A DNA stretch of 64,000 nucleotides from Cladorhizidae sp. MBARI D1340-BT2 (GCA_028752905.1 JAQNBH010000014.1:17281250-17345249), one strand, 5' to 3'; shown: positions 1-10,447, numbered from the stretch's first letter. Program-made: numbers and translations. The notes: a model not told the origin generated them from the sequence alone.

Positions 1-380
1 TCAATAAAGCAACTCAGTTGGCATTTTGAAAAAATAATGAGACCATTACACTTTGCTAATCGACACATGTGACAAAATATATTGTAACTTGTGGTACACA
101 CTGTAATCTACGGGTACCTTTTATACAAACTTGTTTGTAGAGATCGACTATAGGTTTTCTTCTTGTTCAACTGCTGGCTGTGATGCGAATAAACATGCCT
201 AGAGGATTCCTCAGCATCAACTGGTTGACTGGGTGGGCCTTTCCCTGTACAGCAAGGACACTCACACTGAGAGCATGTATCTAACACAGATGAGTGAGCA
301 CATTCTTGATCACTGTCATTCTGGGAACTTCTTGTGCTTGATGACGGAGATTGGTGAGGATCAGAAGGATCTATATTCAA
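1..380 (-). pseudogene. TTF-type zinc-finger fragment (hAT-associated), interrupted
   Basis: Read on the minus strand, an open frame from about 380 to 108 is rich in Ser and Gln, then has a CSQCECPCC cysteine cluster, then KKKTYSRSLQTSLYKRYP. After a TAG stop (108-110) the same frame continues as ITVCTTSYNIFCHMC. TTF-type zinc fingers, found in hAT-transposase-derived proteins such as the ZMYM and ZNF862-like groups, carry a YPW(I/L) motif followed by FCxxC. Here the Trp codon position is TAG, one base from TGG, which suggests a nonsense mutation. Only this part is in the window, so the rest of the protein cannot be seen. The family call rests on motif spacing. Confidence 0.5.
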
Positions 381-1090
381 GAGTATTCTGTGGTTAGCTA
401 GTTAACTACTAGGTAGACTACTTACCACCAGTAGAGCAGAGCTATGATCCTTGCTTTTTGAAGCAAAGAAAGTTGAAATCAATCTTAGCTTGGGTCATAG
501 CTTTCAAGATGGGTTCCAAATTGAGCACATGGCATGCCTGATAGGGTAAAGTAGTACACAGCTAATTATCACACTAGATGGGTTGTGGTAGTCATTAATG
601 ATTGTGGTTCATATGAACTCACCTCATGCACTCTCCTGATATCATTACTTGTTGATTGCTAGAATAGTTCTAATGAGAGTGAGACTGAGTATAATTATAG
701 CTATCTGCACACTAGCTATTAAGATTTTATTGATATTTTATGATTGAATGACTAACTAGAATCTACTATATATATAGCTACAATGACAGTGTCTTGAATT
801 GACCAGATACCATAGCTAACCACATTTTGGATTAATGAGAACCAATTTAGATTACCTGAAACTATGGGGGGGGGCTCAAGCCCCTCCCCCTTCCTACGCC
901 ACTGGAGTTGTTCATAAAGTGAATCCAATAGAGTTGTTCATTGATACACTGCTAGTCTCATGCGCTAAATGTATTCCCCCTCCTCTCTACAGAATGGCTG
1001 GGTAGGAGCCTAGGCAAAACGAGGTTATCCTCCCAAAAAGGATGCCCTCCTAAAATGAGGCTAGCTACAAAACAAGAATTGTACAAGTGA
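381..1090. other. No gene recognised
   Basis: AT-rich spacer with many CTAGCTA words and a short G/C tract near 866-890. No convincing exon, RNA gene or mobile-element end was seen. Its mirror partner would lie beyond the right end of the window. Confidence 0.4.
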
Positions 1091-1091
1091 C

Positions 1092-1394
1092 CTAATGAGG
1101 GAAAGAGGCTACATGGTGAATGGTATGGGTGTTATGGACACTTTCCTTCTCTGCTTCTGCTAAGCCCATGCATTGGCTGGTTAGGACAGTCACTCTATAC
1201 TGGGTTGTGCCTGGAAGGGTAGCTTCTTCATTGTGGGCTGCCATTGGAGCCATGTTGGTCTGAGGGGTTCCATGTGCATATTCTTTGTGAATTTTGTCCA
1301 GAAAGGTGACTGGTAGGGAAGCTCCTGAATACATATGAATAATGACACATTCACCAGAATGATAGAAGTGGTGAAAGGATGTGGCAGGGCCCAA
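1092..1394 (-). other. Unrecognised ORF, divergent from the CD225 gene
   Basis: An open frame of about 100 codons on the minus strand; I recognise no domain. It lies head-to-head with the CD225 gene that starts at 2164. Its first bases (about 1350-1400) are the same sequence as 63957-64000, so the right arm has it too, but there the retroelement at about 61992-63950 sits just upstream. It could be an exon of a divergent gene or a chance ORF. Confidence 0.2.
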
Positions 1395-1499
1395 ATAAAG
1401 AGAATAATCGTGTTGGCATCTCCTTGAATGAGCAAACTTGCGAACTTCATCAAAACTACCTTGTCATCTCGGCATTAGTACAATGATCATGGTGATTTC

Positions 1500-2163
1500 A
1501 CTAATGGCATACAGATCTTTGTTGGGTTGTTAGGCGCAGGGCAATAGTTAGGGGCGGGCAAGTCAATCTAGACAAAGCCAAGGCAAACCGCTAGTTGGCT
1601 CAGGCATCTAGACTGGCGTAGCCGTTCCTTTACCTTTCGGTGGCGGGAAGGGAGGGAGGATGCGTGCGCGCGAATATAGTGCGGGGCTCAGGCGCTAGTT
1701 GAAAGTACAGAGGTACTGAGCTGCTACCTGTTTCAGTTGGGAAGCTGGATCTTGTGAAAATATGAGGAGGCTCACTCATCTATGAAGCGTGCACTAGGCT
1801 CACGCCCGTTCAGTAATGCGTGAACCACCGCCTTGGCGGCCTTGCAATGAAGCAGTTAGCACTGCACTAACACCACTTCACACTTCAACCGTAGTTTGCA
1901 TGAATATACAAAATCAAATTTTGTGAGCGCATACCTTCAGCGTTTGACGATCACGAAGAATTAAAAAAAACGGGGCGTAGAACATAAGTGGGCGTTGCTA
2001 GCGACACCTCTATATTTAATTCAGGGTTTGAAGTCATTTCAGCGCGATTTGTAGTACTGCTGCTCAAGGCCACTCAACAATTAAAGATGGATCGTGGTTA
2101 GTGTAATAGAACCTAGAAGCTAAATAGATTTTCAGTCATGCATACTTTTTCACTGCCATAGAA
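1500..2163 (+). promoter_or_regulatory. Probable promoter and 5' UTR region of left CD225 gene
   Basis: This GC-richer stretch with CpG-dense GCGTGCGCGCG near 1660 is conserved in the right arm (about 61210-61900). A short upstream ORF begins ATGGATCGTGG at about 2087, just before the main start at 2164. No TATA box is assigned. The promoter role is inferred only from position and CpG content. Confidence 0.35.
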
Positions 2164-2292
2164 ATGAACGACTATGCTGGATCTAAAAGGGGCTACAGTA
2201 TTCTTCCGTCTGCTGAATACCCGCCTAGCAGAATTCCTCCGCCTGGCTATACCCCCATGCCTGCAGTGGTGCAACAACAGTCAAACAATACT
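2164..2292 (+). CDS. CD225 gene exon 1, left
   Basis: Encodes 43 residues beginning MNDYAGSKRGYS, rich in Pro, Tyr and Gln, typical of the disordered dispanin N-terminus. It ends at AACAATACT|GTAAGT. Against the right copy it differs at four bases, all changing an amino acid (residues 13, 23, 26 and 41). Confidence 0.72.
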
Positions 2293-5200
2293 GTAAGTTT
2301 AGTGTAGGGGGGTAAGTTAAAAGTTACCTTTGGGGTGATGTCCTGTAAGCAAATGGGTATGGAATAAGGGGAGGAGGGGTAAAGTAGCTAATTAGTTTTA
2401 GGTGGGGTGGTGGGGGAACTTATTCATCACAGACTCTCTTGTATTTCCAACAGAGGTACCAAGCCCACTCCATTGTGGGAGTGTTTTCAAGCTGGTACTG
2501 CATCCAGCGACCACACATAACATACAGACCAGACATCGTTATGGCTACTTTAAAAAAATAACTTTAATTTTTAACCTGGTGAAGTCTGGGATAGATTCTG
2601 CCATTTCAGCAACTGTTTTACAAATAGAGTAGGGCTAGAGGCAGCCTCATTAGCAAACTGCTTGCATTATGTGAACTCTAACATAGCTGGCTAATAGAGA
2701 GAGGCAGCCCCACTGGCAAACTTCTTGCATTATGTGAGCTCTAACATAGCTGGCTAATGAGCTCTAACATAGCTGGCTAATAGAGAGAGGCAGCCCCACT
2801 GGCAAACTTCTTGCATTATGTGAGCTCTAACATAGCTAGCTAATAGAGCAGGGCTAGAGGCACTCTTGCTAGCAAATTTCTTGTGCTATGTGAGCTATAA
2901 TATAGCTAGCATAGTTTGTTGGTAATACCGCCATGTTGCGTTATTTGTGTGCTATCATCAGGGAATGTGAAAATTGCATGCTTAGGTGTGTTCCTAGTCA
3001 AATGGGCTGCACTGCCAACTGCTGTGCCGTTTTTGACGATAGTGGTTGTTTCCAGTGAGAGTGGAGTCCAAAGTCACCTACCTAACACAACATAGCCAAT
3101 GTCTGTCTCGGTGTAAAAGTACACAACTGTGCCAGCTTACTTGCTTCTAGCTTACTTGCTTCTAAACTGTGGCTGTGCAAAAATATATATATATTTATAA
3201 TATAACGTTTAAATTTTTTATTTATTGAATATTATTGTTGTAGTAATGTTTATGTCACTTGGAGCGCTCGTTGATGTGGTGGCATAGTAGGGGGAAGGTG
3301 GGGGAGGTTGTTTCATGATATTCAGTATTTTTCTACCGGTATAGGGCACCTTTGGGGGACATCATTAATAGCTGTGATTAAATTTTAATAGCTCTGATAT
3401 CCTGCTCAACCTTAGAACTATTGTAGCCATACTTTTGTTGTTACCAGGCTGGTGTAGGCTTGCAAATCTAATAAGCCATTATTAATTTTCTTGGAAGTTT
3501 CCCATGCCCATAGAGAGAAGAGTACCCAGTTGTGGTGATGATATGGGAGATTCCACTCAGTGAACCAGAACAGATTATACTCAGTTGAGTACATAGCTAT
3601 CATAACTGAGGATACTCCTAACTTAGCCCTGTGACCTTGTGCACGGCTATGTGCATTGCCATAATCTCCTGTTCTTTAACACTTTTTCCAATCTTGGTGC
3701 TTAGGGCACCACCAATGTGAAGCCCTCCTCTAGTTACCGTTACAAGTCGTCTTTGCCGGGCATGCATGGTATCTCACTGTGAAGTGGCTGTCTCGTCGTT
3801 GAAAAGTATTTTTTGCATGCATAGTTAGCTTCTCCGTCACTAGTGCTACCACACCTATTATTGGCTTTGTTTCTCTAACCAGTTTCTTGCTTTAAGGGGC
3901 GACAGTTCTAAAAAGGTGTCTTTAGGCAACAAATTACCAGACACTGTAAGTACTATCTCTTGCAAAATTTTTATTCTCAATGCACTCTCAGTTGACATAA
4001 CTTGAAATCACATTTTGAAGAGATGTTCCAGCCTTCATCAGGAATCATGATTGTTGTGGTATGCATGTAGACAATTAGTGGGGATTTACCCAGTGTTTTT
4101 CTGGGAATGCGGGATATTGCTCCACTTCCTTTCCTTGGATTCCCACTGTCCTTTCATGTTGAGTCACATCCTGACAGTCAACACCCCTGTACCCCAATAG
4201 CATAGCTAGCTACTGTGTGTGCGTGCTGCAGTGTGTGCGTGTATGTATGTATACATGCGCGAGTGGATGTGTTAATGCATATATGTGTGAGTGTGTGTAT
4301 GTATGCATGTGTGTGGATGTGTGCATGTATATATGTATGCGTGTGTGTATGTATGAATGTATGCATGTGTGTGGATGCGTGCATGCATATGTGTGTGTGT
4401 GTGTGTGGATGTGTGCATGCATATATGTGTGTGTGTGTATGCATGTGTGTGGATGTATGCATGTATATGTGTGTGTGTATGTATGCATATGTGTGGATGT
4501 ATGCATGTACATGTGTGTGTGTGAGTAGAGGCACAAACAAATTCTCTGTACATAGACAATGGTGTGTACATGTAAACACTAGTATAGTGTATAGTGGAAG
4601 TGGCCATTTCTTGTTTAAATAATCCCATTTTCCATTTCAGGCTTTACCTAATTCTGTTTCCAGATTCCATTTCAAAAATATTGTCTTGAAAATAAGTGCA
4701 AGAAATAATGCTGAAGGTTCAGAATATGCTCCTCGTTGAACTGCTTGGCACGTTCCTCTGCTGATACACAGCAACAGGTGCACTTATCTTGGCTCTTGCA
4801 GAGACTGAACCTTCTTCCACATGCATATAGATGCTTTAACCCTCTGAATGATGGAGGGTGCATTCAATTTTCTAGCAGAGATCAAGCACTCACATAATGC
4901 AGGTATTTTCAATTAGTTGTGTGTGTGGGGGGGGGGGGGGGCCCGGGATACGAACCACTGCTGCTATAGAGCTTGTGGTCAATGAGAATCCCCCTCCCCC
5001 TTTGTGATCTGCTGGTTTGCTCTCTGTATAATACCACACTCACACCACACCTATACCACATGTTACATACATGCACACACTCCATATCACACCATGTACA
5101 CCACACCTATACCACATGTTACATGCACACACTATATCATGCACACCACACCTATACCACATGTTACATGTACATGCACATGCACACACACAGAATATTG

Positions 5201-7188
5201 TAGTGGTTGGACAGCCGCAGCCCCAACAAGTGGTGAACATCCGTATACCACGTGCTACTACCTACACTGCACTGGCAGTTATCTTGATAGTCCTGTGCCT
5301 GATCCATGGCAATTTTCTAGCACTCGTGTGCCTCATCCCTGCCATTATATGCTCCTGTGTGGTAAGTCACTAACAGTTGATAACACAGCAATTCTCCCTG
5401 TATCAATTCACTTTCCATGTGTTCCAGTATGCATATCTTGCTGTGACATGGCACTATATCTTGCTGCTACATGGCACCATATCTTGCTGTGACATGGCAC
5501 CATATCTTGCTGCTACATGGCACCATATCTTGCTACCACGTGCACCATATCTTGCTGCCACATGCACCATATCTTGCTGCTACATGGCACCATATCTTGC
5601 TGCTACATGGCACCATATCTTGCTGTGACGTGGCACCATATCTTGCTGTGACATGGCACCATATCTTGCTGTGACATGGCACAATATCTTGCTGCGACAT
5701 GGCACCATATCTTGCTACGACATAACTCTGTATCTTGTTGTGTTATTTACATGCTAGCTAGTGACATACACAATCCATGACAAGCCACAGAATTATTGCA
5801 CACCTATGTAGTAAACTTATGTGGTTGCCGAAGATACTAGCCGGAAACATGTGTTCTGTTGTGTGAACACATACGTTCCTTTCGACTAAACCTGAATAAT
5901 GCTTCCATAATTGTGAAGAGTGCCAATAATCTTGGAAGCTCTCATGAGCCCACCATGAGTTTGTTTGTCACACTTGCTTGGTGCTGGATCTGCATGGAAA
6001 CTAGTTCTGCACCCACTTCCCGGTAAATATGTACCAAAAGCTATCCCAATCGTATGTTTCTAAGATACCCTATGGAGCGTTTATAGATAACATTTAAAAT
6101 ACCTCATTTTTAAGCTAAATTCTTCCATTGCATGCCTACCAAATATGGGGGGCATAGATGTTCGGTAGCTAGAAGGGAAACATTGAAAAATACATACCAG
6201 TCAGAATTAAAGAAGGCATTTCAAAGCAGTCAAGCTATCCGGTTTCAAGATGTGCTTTTTATTTCGGGTTCTGGACGGTGAATTTGGACTCTCTGAGGAG
6301 GAAAGCAGCTGATGAAGAAGCTGATGTCATCTCTCACCTTGGCCAGGATAATGTTGACCCTGAAGCTCTGCTATCACTGGTTGGAGTAGCGTGGCTGACC
6401 TGCCTCCTAAGCACTCACTCAAGCTGACGGTTTTGATGGAGATGAGATTACCAGTGATGATGAAGGCATTGATAGTGAAATAAGCTGCTGTGCAGTTAGT
6501 GAACTAGAAGCTTGGGCAGATCCAGCTGTCCGTACGTAGAATGACGAAATCAGTTGTTTGTTTATTTATAGTTAAATAATGTTGATAGTTAAATAATGTT
6601 GCAAGATTAGAATTAAAAAAAGGGGGGTGGAGAGGTGGAGAGGAGGAGAAGATAGAACATACTGAATTGCCTGGTCAAAAAAGGAAGGAAGAACGAGTGT
6701 TTATATATCTGTGTAGATAAATTAGATAAGCCATCATATACAGATTTTAAGGTGTACAATATTGGTATGATTATAGATGTCAAGGGTTATCCTCAATTAT
6801 GGGCACCATTATAAAAGGCAGAAGTTTAACAAATTACAAATCATTACTTTCGAGAGAAAATACTTTTAGGTAAATGATTCACTTGCTTTTCCTCTCCCTT
6901 CCCTCCCCTCCTTTTATTTCCTGGCAGGCCAATGATCACAACTCTGCAGGAGATTATAACCAAGCCAAGTCTTGTGGAAGTTACTCACTATGCTGCAGCA
7001 TCTGTTCCATGGTCTACTTTTTCCTGGCGCTGGTAACTGGTATTATTTTCCTGGTTTTAATCTTCGCTACAGACCTGGTAATCTTCGACAACATTAAAAT
7101 CAGTTTGGGCCTCTGCCACTGCTCCTTTACTGACAATACTTACGTCAACAAGGTTATTGATGAAGTTAGTGGACAAAATTGCTGCTGA
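2164..7188 (+). CDS. CD225/dispanin (IFITM-like) two-pass membrane protein, left copy
   Basis: Three exons, 2164-2292, 5194-5361 and 6928-7188, have GTAAGT donors after exons 1 and 2 and CAG acceptors, all in phase 0, and give 185 residues. The order fits the CD225/dispanin family: a Pro/Gln-rich cytoplasmic N-terminus (1-65), a first hydrophobic segment (about 66-99), a polar loop containing GDYNQAKSCG, and a second membrane segment (about 118-150). Cysteine clusters (ICSCV, SLCCSIC) border the hydrophobic parts, as at palmitoylated sites in IFITM proteins. The family includes vertebrate antiviral IFITMs and unrelated trafficking or synaptic members, so the role here is unknown. A phase-0 donor inside exon 3 (CTG|GTAATC at 7077/7078) could join the gene to the downstream exons at 7358 and 7942. 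Right-arm paralogue or allele: 61209-48576. Confidence 0.75.
2637..2900 (+). repeat. Minisatellite, about 63-68 bp unit, intron 1
   Basis: About four copies of a unit containing AGAGAGGCAGCCCCACTGGC and GCATTATGTGAGCTCTAACA. The right-arm partner (about 60590-60745) has fewer and more degraded copies. It lies inside intron 1 of the CD225 gene. Confidence 0.8.
2901..4200. other. CD225 intron 1 sequence, no exon recognised; empty TTAA site
   Basis: Conserved with the right arm but with no convincing coding exon. The TTAA at 3365-3368 is the uninterrupted form of the site that holds a 2.1-kb piggyBac derivative in the right arm. A (TA)n tract near 3181-3210 corresponds to the site of the right-arm hairpin element. 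Confidence 0.6.
4205..4535 (+). repeat. TG/TATG-rich low-complexity tract
   Basis: Alternating purine-pyrimidine TGTG, TATG and GCATG words make several overlapping ORFs of Cys, Val, Met and Tyr (or His and Thr on the other strand). These are composition artefacts, not genes. The partner is about 56705-57005. It lies in intron 1. Confidence 0.9.
4918..5193 (+). repeat. G tract followed by CACAC/ACCATGTTACATG repeats abutting exon 2
   Basis: A run of about 20 G's at 4927-4942 is followed by imprecise repeats containing CACACCTATACCACATGTTA. The array ends exactly at the CAG acceptor of exon 2, so the 3' splice site is built from repeat sequence in both arms. Confidence 0.75.
5194..5361 (+). 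CDS. CD225 gene exon 2, left (first hydrophobic segment)
   Basis: Encodes 56 residues from NIVVVGQPQPQQ to AIICSCV, with the long hydrophobic stretch ALAVILIVLCLIHGNFLALV. The acceptor CACACACAG is the end of a (CA)-rich tract, and the donor GTGGTAAGT opens an intron that soon enters a 23-bp minisatellite. Four bases differ from the right copy, all replacement. Confidence 0.75.
5440..5730 (+). repeat. 23-bp minisatellite in intron 2, left
   Basis: About a dozen copies of a 23-bp unit (CATGGCACCATATCTTGCTG plus 3 bases). Because 23 is not a multiple of 3 and the unit lacks stops, several frames stay open and give false ORFs. The right-arm copy (55060-55810) is about two and a half times longer. 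Confidence 0.9.
5731..6265. other. Intron 2 sequence without recognised exon
   Basis: Conserved in the right arm at about 54500-55020. No open coding exon or transposon end was identified. Confidence 0.5.
6270..6540 (+). pseudogene. piggyBac-type transposase N-terminal relic, left
   Basis: Decoded with frameshifts, this reads as the acidic N-terminal exon seen in the better-preserved element at 58016: a LSEEES-like start, then SHLGQDNVDPEALLSL, then GDEITSDDEGIDSE. No catalytic domain follows and no TTAA-flanked ends were found. The relic is in both arms (partner about 54250-54500), so it predates the duplication or allele split. It lies in intron 2 of the CD225 gene. Confidence 0.55.
6928..7188 (+). 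CDS. CD225 gene exon 3, left (loop and second membrane segment)
   Basis: Begins after TTTCCTGGCAG with ANDHNSAGDYNQAKSCG, the conserved intracellular-loop type motif. A membrane segment (MVYFFLALVTGIIFLVLIF) follows, then a short polar tail ending SGQNCC and TGA at 7186. The right copy has 12 extra bases repeating TACGTCAACACT in the tail. Confidence 0.72.
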   Translation, partial: ANDHNSAGDYNQAKSCGSYSLCCSICSMVYFFLALVTGIIFLVLIFATDLVIFDNIKISLGLCHCSFTDNTYVNKVIDEVSGQNCC

Positions 7189-7357
7189 GGTTACAGATCC
7201 AGAACCTTCCATGGTGTTAACTGATACACATTTGTATAACGTTCTGTACATTAAGTGTTTAGTTCCTATTATACTTGAGAATTGTCATGGATAATAGTTG
7301 TTGCTGTATTTTTTGGTACCAAAGTGCATCAGATAGTATTGTACACACCATATATAG

Positions 7358-7795
7358 GCCTTGGAGAATATTTCAAGACCTAGGAGAGACAGAACTACTA
7401 GACAGGAAATAGTAAATTTAAAAAATGCCCAGAGACTTGTAAACAACTTGGAAAGTGTCAGCAGTTTCATAAGGATGGTAGCTGTTGAGCCGCTCCTGCC
7501 CTTCACTTCTAGGGTGGTCGAGCCTTCTAAGTGGATAATTACTGATTTCAAAGACAATTTTAATATCAATCGCAACCAATCATCCAAATTCAAGAGCTCA
7601 AATCCACTTGATATTTATGCATGGTCCGCTGGCTCCTTACATTTTTTTACTTGACTGTTGATGAATCTACAATTATCGGAGATCACTGTACAGTGAATTT
7701 TACAACCAGGATTTTTTTCTAGATGTGGAATTTCTTGACCACGTTCTTAAAGATACCACCCCCACCCAAAAATCTCAAGAAACTATAAAAAATGA
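7358..7795 (+). pseudogene. Unrecognised gene, exon A, left copy (broken)
   Basis: After a TATATAG acceptor the frame reads ALENISRPRRDRTTRQEI and stays open to about 7650. A one-base loss in an A run at about 7651 shifts the frame, and the right-arm AAG codon is TAG at about 7723. The right copy (48397-47966) is open throughout. No known domain is recognised; the sequence has a short Arg-rich start and N-glycosylation-like NLT. The exon could be spliced from the CD225 gene through the phase-0 donor at 7078, or belong to a separate gene. Confidence 0.4.
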
Positions 7796-7941
7796 ATTTA
7801 GCTATAATAAATCATTCATTGGTCCTTGGTAGCCATGGTTACAGATTTAACATTAGCCTGTATATAACTAAACGAGTGGGGGAATTGAAAAACTTATCAT
7901 TATCAGTAAGCTAGATTGAATCAGCTTTGTTTCTGAGATAG

Positions 7942-8315
7942 TTTTCTGCAAACTTGGACCTTCAAGGCTGTTTTACCCCTGGTTCTCCAGATGCATTAGA
8001 GGCCAATGCAATACCCTCTACTCCAAACAGCCCTCAGCAACCTACTGCCTCCAGGGGCAAGATTAGTGTTATATCCCCATCAGTGTTACAATAAGGATGA
8101 CTGTGGAAGATGATCAGCAACCAGTTTGTTACGGATTTTTTTATGTTGCTCCAAGTACAAGTCAAAGGAAAGGAAATTCAGTACACTTGTCAGGGTTTGT
8201 ATACAACCCCATAATGATGAATGTAGGGTGTGGCTTTATTTCTAAAATATGTTGTTGTTTTTACATGCCTGAGCCAAGGTCCCTTAGGCTCAACTCAGCT
8301 TCAGCGTTGGTGTAA
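7942..8315 (+). pseudogene. Unrecognised gene, exon B, left copy (broken)
   Basis: After GAGATAG the frame reads FSANLDLQGCFTPGSPDALE, then a Pro/Ser-rich part. Compared with the right copy, 10 bases (TGAGGATATA) are missing at about 8090. This shifts the frame and brings TAA into it directly. Downstream, ...QPVCYGFF and a Cys/Lys-rich part are still recognisable. No family assigned. Confidence 0.4.
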
Positions 8316-8353
8316 CACACTATAGCTCGAGAGCTTTTTGTGCACTAATAAAT

Positions 8354-8536
8354 TTGCCTCCTGATTTCGGTAAACTGTCTTGGCGACCATGCAAAGAAGC
8401 CTTCGTGCTTGAAGTACACATTGAAGTACACATTGAAGTATGTTTGAAAAGTTATTGGAACTGTGTGGTGATGATGTGGATATTAGTGTTAGTTGTTGTG
8501 GGACTAACAGCAGCGCGAGTGTGTAGCTTTACATGA
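8354..8536 (+). CDS. Putative exon C with membrane segment, left
   Basis: An open stretch of 60 codons ends in a hydrophobic run (VVMMWILVLVVVGLTAARVC) and a stop. The right arm has the same stretch (47379-47197) with one visible amino-acid difference. No ATG opens it, so it is probably a terminal exon of the gene made of exons A and B. A tandem VHIEVHIEV comes from a 12-base repeat. Function unknown. Confidence 0.3.
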   Translation: MPPDFGKLSWRPCKEAFVLEVHIEVHIEVCLKSYWNCVVMMWILVLVVVGLTAARVCSFT

Positions 8537-8811
8537 ACATGCTTTTGCCACCCAATATTCCAGTCGTAAGGACCAAAGCAGATAGCTACCTAAGAGTGTG
8601 TATATATATATATATATAATTATACAAGACAAATAAAGATGGGGCATAACTACATATATAGATCTCGGAGGAAGAGGAAGCGGTTTGAGGATAGTGATTA
8701 GGAGAAAGGTGGAGTGTATTCAATCTACCTGCCAATATCACCAGTGAAGAACAGATTACATCCCATCCCAAACAGGCTAAACTAACATTCTCCTAAGCAT
8801 ATATATATATT

Positions 8812-9066
8812 TATACTACATCACGTCATCTGTGGCTAATCTGATTGGTTAATAACTGTAGGTTACATATGCGCACTTTTAACCGCTTGTAGTTTAGCGC
8901 GTGCGCAATGCAGTATAAGTAAGATAGCCTATACAAAAGAGTCGGTTATGCGTCGTGTAACCTACTCGTTTGCTGTTACATTCCTCGGCTTCGACTCGGG
9001 GTAACCGCAAACTCGGAGATTACATAGGCGCATAACCGACTCTTTTGTATAGGCTATCCTATACAT
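8812..9066 (-). mobile_element. Fold-back MITE-like element, short form, left
   Basis: One end is ATACTACATCACGTCATCTG and the other is a near-perfect palindrome made of CCTATACAAAAGAGTCGGTT and its complement around a TTACATTCCTCGGCTTCG centre. The same ends flank the longer element at 10714-11337 in the opposite orientation. TA-rich flanks (TATAC) suggest a TA-type target. No transposase is present. The right-arm copy is about 46672-46930. Confidence 0.75.
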
Positions 9067-9645
9067 AGTACAATTTTCCTAACCCGTGCATGAAGGGGGT
9101 TTTCTTTTATATCACCTGTAATGTTAATGATAACGAAACTATAACGAAACTATTCCTGAAATGAACTTTACGCAACCTCTATAATTGCTATAATTATACT
9201 GCAGTTAATTGGAAAGTGGTTATGTTTAGGATCACCTTAAAAAATTAAGCTCTACAACGCTTAATACATGGGTTGCACTCCGTGTATTTTGATGTTTATA
9301 TAATCGTCATACAATCTTAAGAGATATATATAAAAGTGCTCCAATTTTTACAGGTTATGGCACATTATCCACCATTTGGGGGGGGGAGGGGGGGGGTTTA
9401 TGGCAATTAACTTTTTAGTAGACATGTTCTCCAAACCATCTCTCTACAACCCCATGAAATTTGGAAAAAATACCTAAATATGAGCTAGATGTGATTTAAT
9501 TTTTATTTTAAGTGAAGAAGTAATAATACCATCCAGTAAACCCCTCCCCCTTAATGCATAACATTATATATATATATATACATATATATATCGCTAAGAG
9601 AAAACAACAACAACAAATAAGAGTTTTCTTCAAAATGATGTTTAC
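9067..9645. other. Spacer, no gene seen
   Basis: AT-rich, with a G tract at about 9379-9397 and a (TA)n near 9567-9591. Conserved in the right arm. No coding signal. Confidence 0.5.
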
Positions 9646-9801
9646 TTTCATGCTCACTCCATACGCCAACAGGGCCAGAATGAGCATGGTGACCCCTGCG
9701 ATGACCAGCAAAACAAAGTAGATGGCCGAAAGATGCTACAGCAAAGCGCCATGTTCCATCCTGGCAGATGTGTATTGCCCGTTCCTGTTGTGATCAGAAG
9801 C
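9646..9801 (-). pseudogene. Decayed CD225 loop/TM exon on the opposite strand, left
   Basis: On the minus strand, after the acceptor TTGCAATAGCAG, the frame reads ASDHNRNGQYTSARMEHGAL, aligning with ANDHNSAGDYNQAKSCGSYS of exon 3. After codon 22 (TAG, 9736-9738) it continues as AIYFVLLVIAGVTMLILALL, a membrane segment matching the second CD225 segment, then a possible donor AAA|GTAAAC. The stop position corresponds to a TGC in the live exon, and a base shift there restores CCSI. It is a relic of a second CD225 gene running toward the first. Matching exons 1 and 2 were not found. Confidence 0.6.
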
Positions 9802-10440
9802 CTGCTATTGCAATAGAACACAAAAGAATTTAGCTTTGCACTTTTACAATTTTAGTGGCTTATAAAAGGTGGGTTTCCAAGAAAAAATACACATGAAATT
9901 CCCCCCCCCCCCATTCCGGTATATTGACAACCATATTTGATGTATGCTATAGTCAGCGTATAGGTCACACCACACACACACACACATATATAAAAAATAT
10001 TCCCATATACCAGCATGGCAGAAGCAGAAGTAAGGCCTGACTCAAAACTCGATGTGATCTTGATGTAAACTCAACTTTCTTTCTCCAGTTTGGCCATCTT
10101 ACTCCATAATCCCTTCCGTTCCCCAACTTCTCAGCAAAACTGTTTTAAGGGAGAAGATCCCACACTAAAAACCTGGACACAGCCACCATTATAAAACCTT
10201 TTCTAGCATAGAGAAGGTCATTATAATTATTAAGGTACCCACTAAGTGGGGAGATTACCACAAATCCTGTTCAGGAGTATGGAGAGGCAACAGAGTGCAG
10301 TAGGCATCAGGAAGTAGGTGGTTTGACCCACAATAAGGTCATTCATAAGCTGCTTAGCTTCCCAAATGTGGTTTTGCCTCCAAAAGACTTTCAACATGCC
10401 TTGAATACTTAGGAAATAAACTGGCACACACCTTGAAATC
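9802..10440. other. Spacer, no gene seen
   Basis: Contains a C tract at about 9901-9912, a (CA)n/(TA)n tract near 9970-9995 and otherwise complex sequence conserved in the right arm (45330-45930). No recognisable exon. Confidence 0.45.
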
Positions 10441-10447
10441 CATCTTC

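Noticed and set aside
2402..2632. 76-codon ORF in intron 1
   Set aside because: The mirror region 60750-60965 does not preserve the frame, and there is no domain or splice context.
4020..4060. Second hammerhead candidate (CTGATGAAGG with GGAAC)
   Set aside because: No room for helix II between the two boxes and GAAA is absent; the right-arm partner lacks the box entirely.
4178..4628. Overlapping ORFs of Cys/Val/Met or His/Thr in the TG-rich tract (and mirror 56604-57038)
   Set aside because: They follow from alternating-dinucleotide composition, occur in all frames and lack start context or domains.
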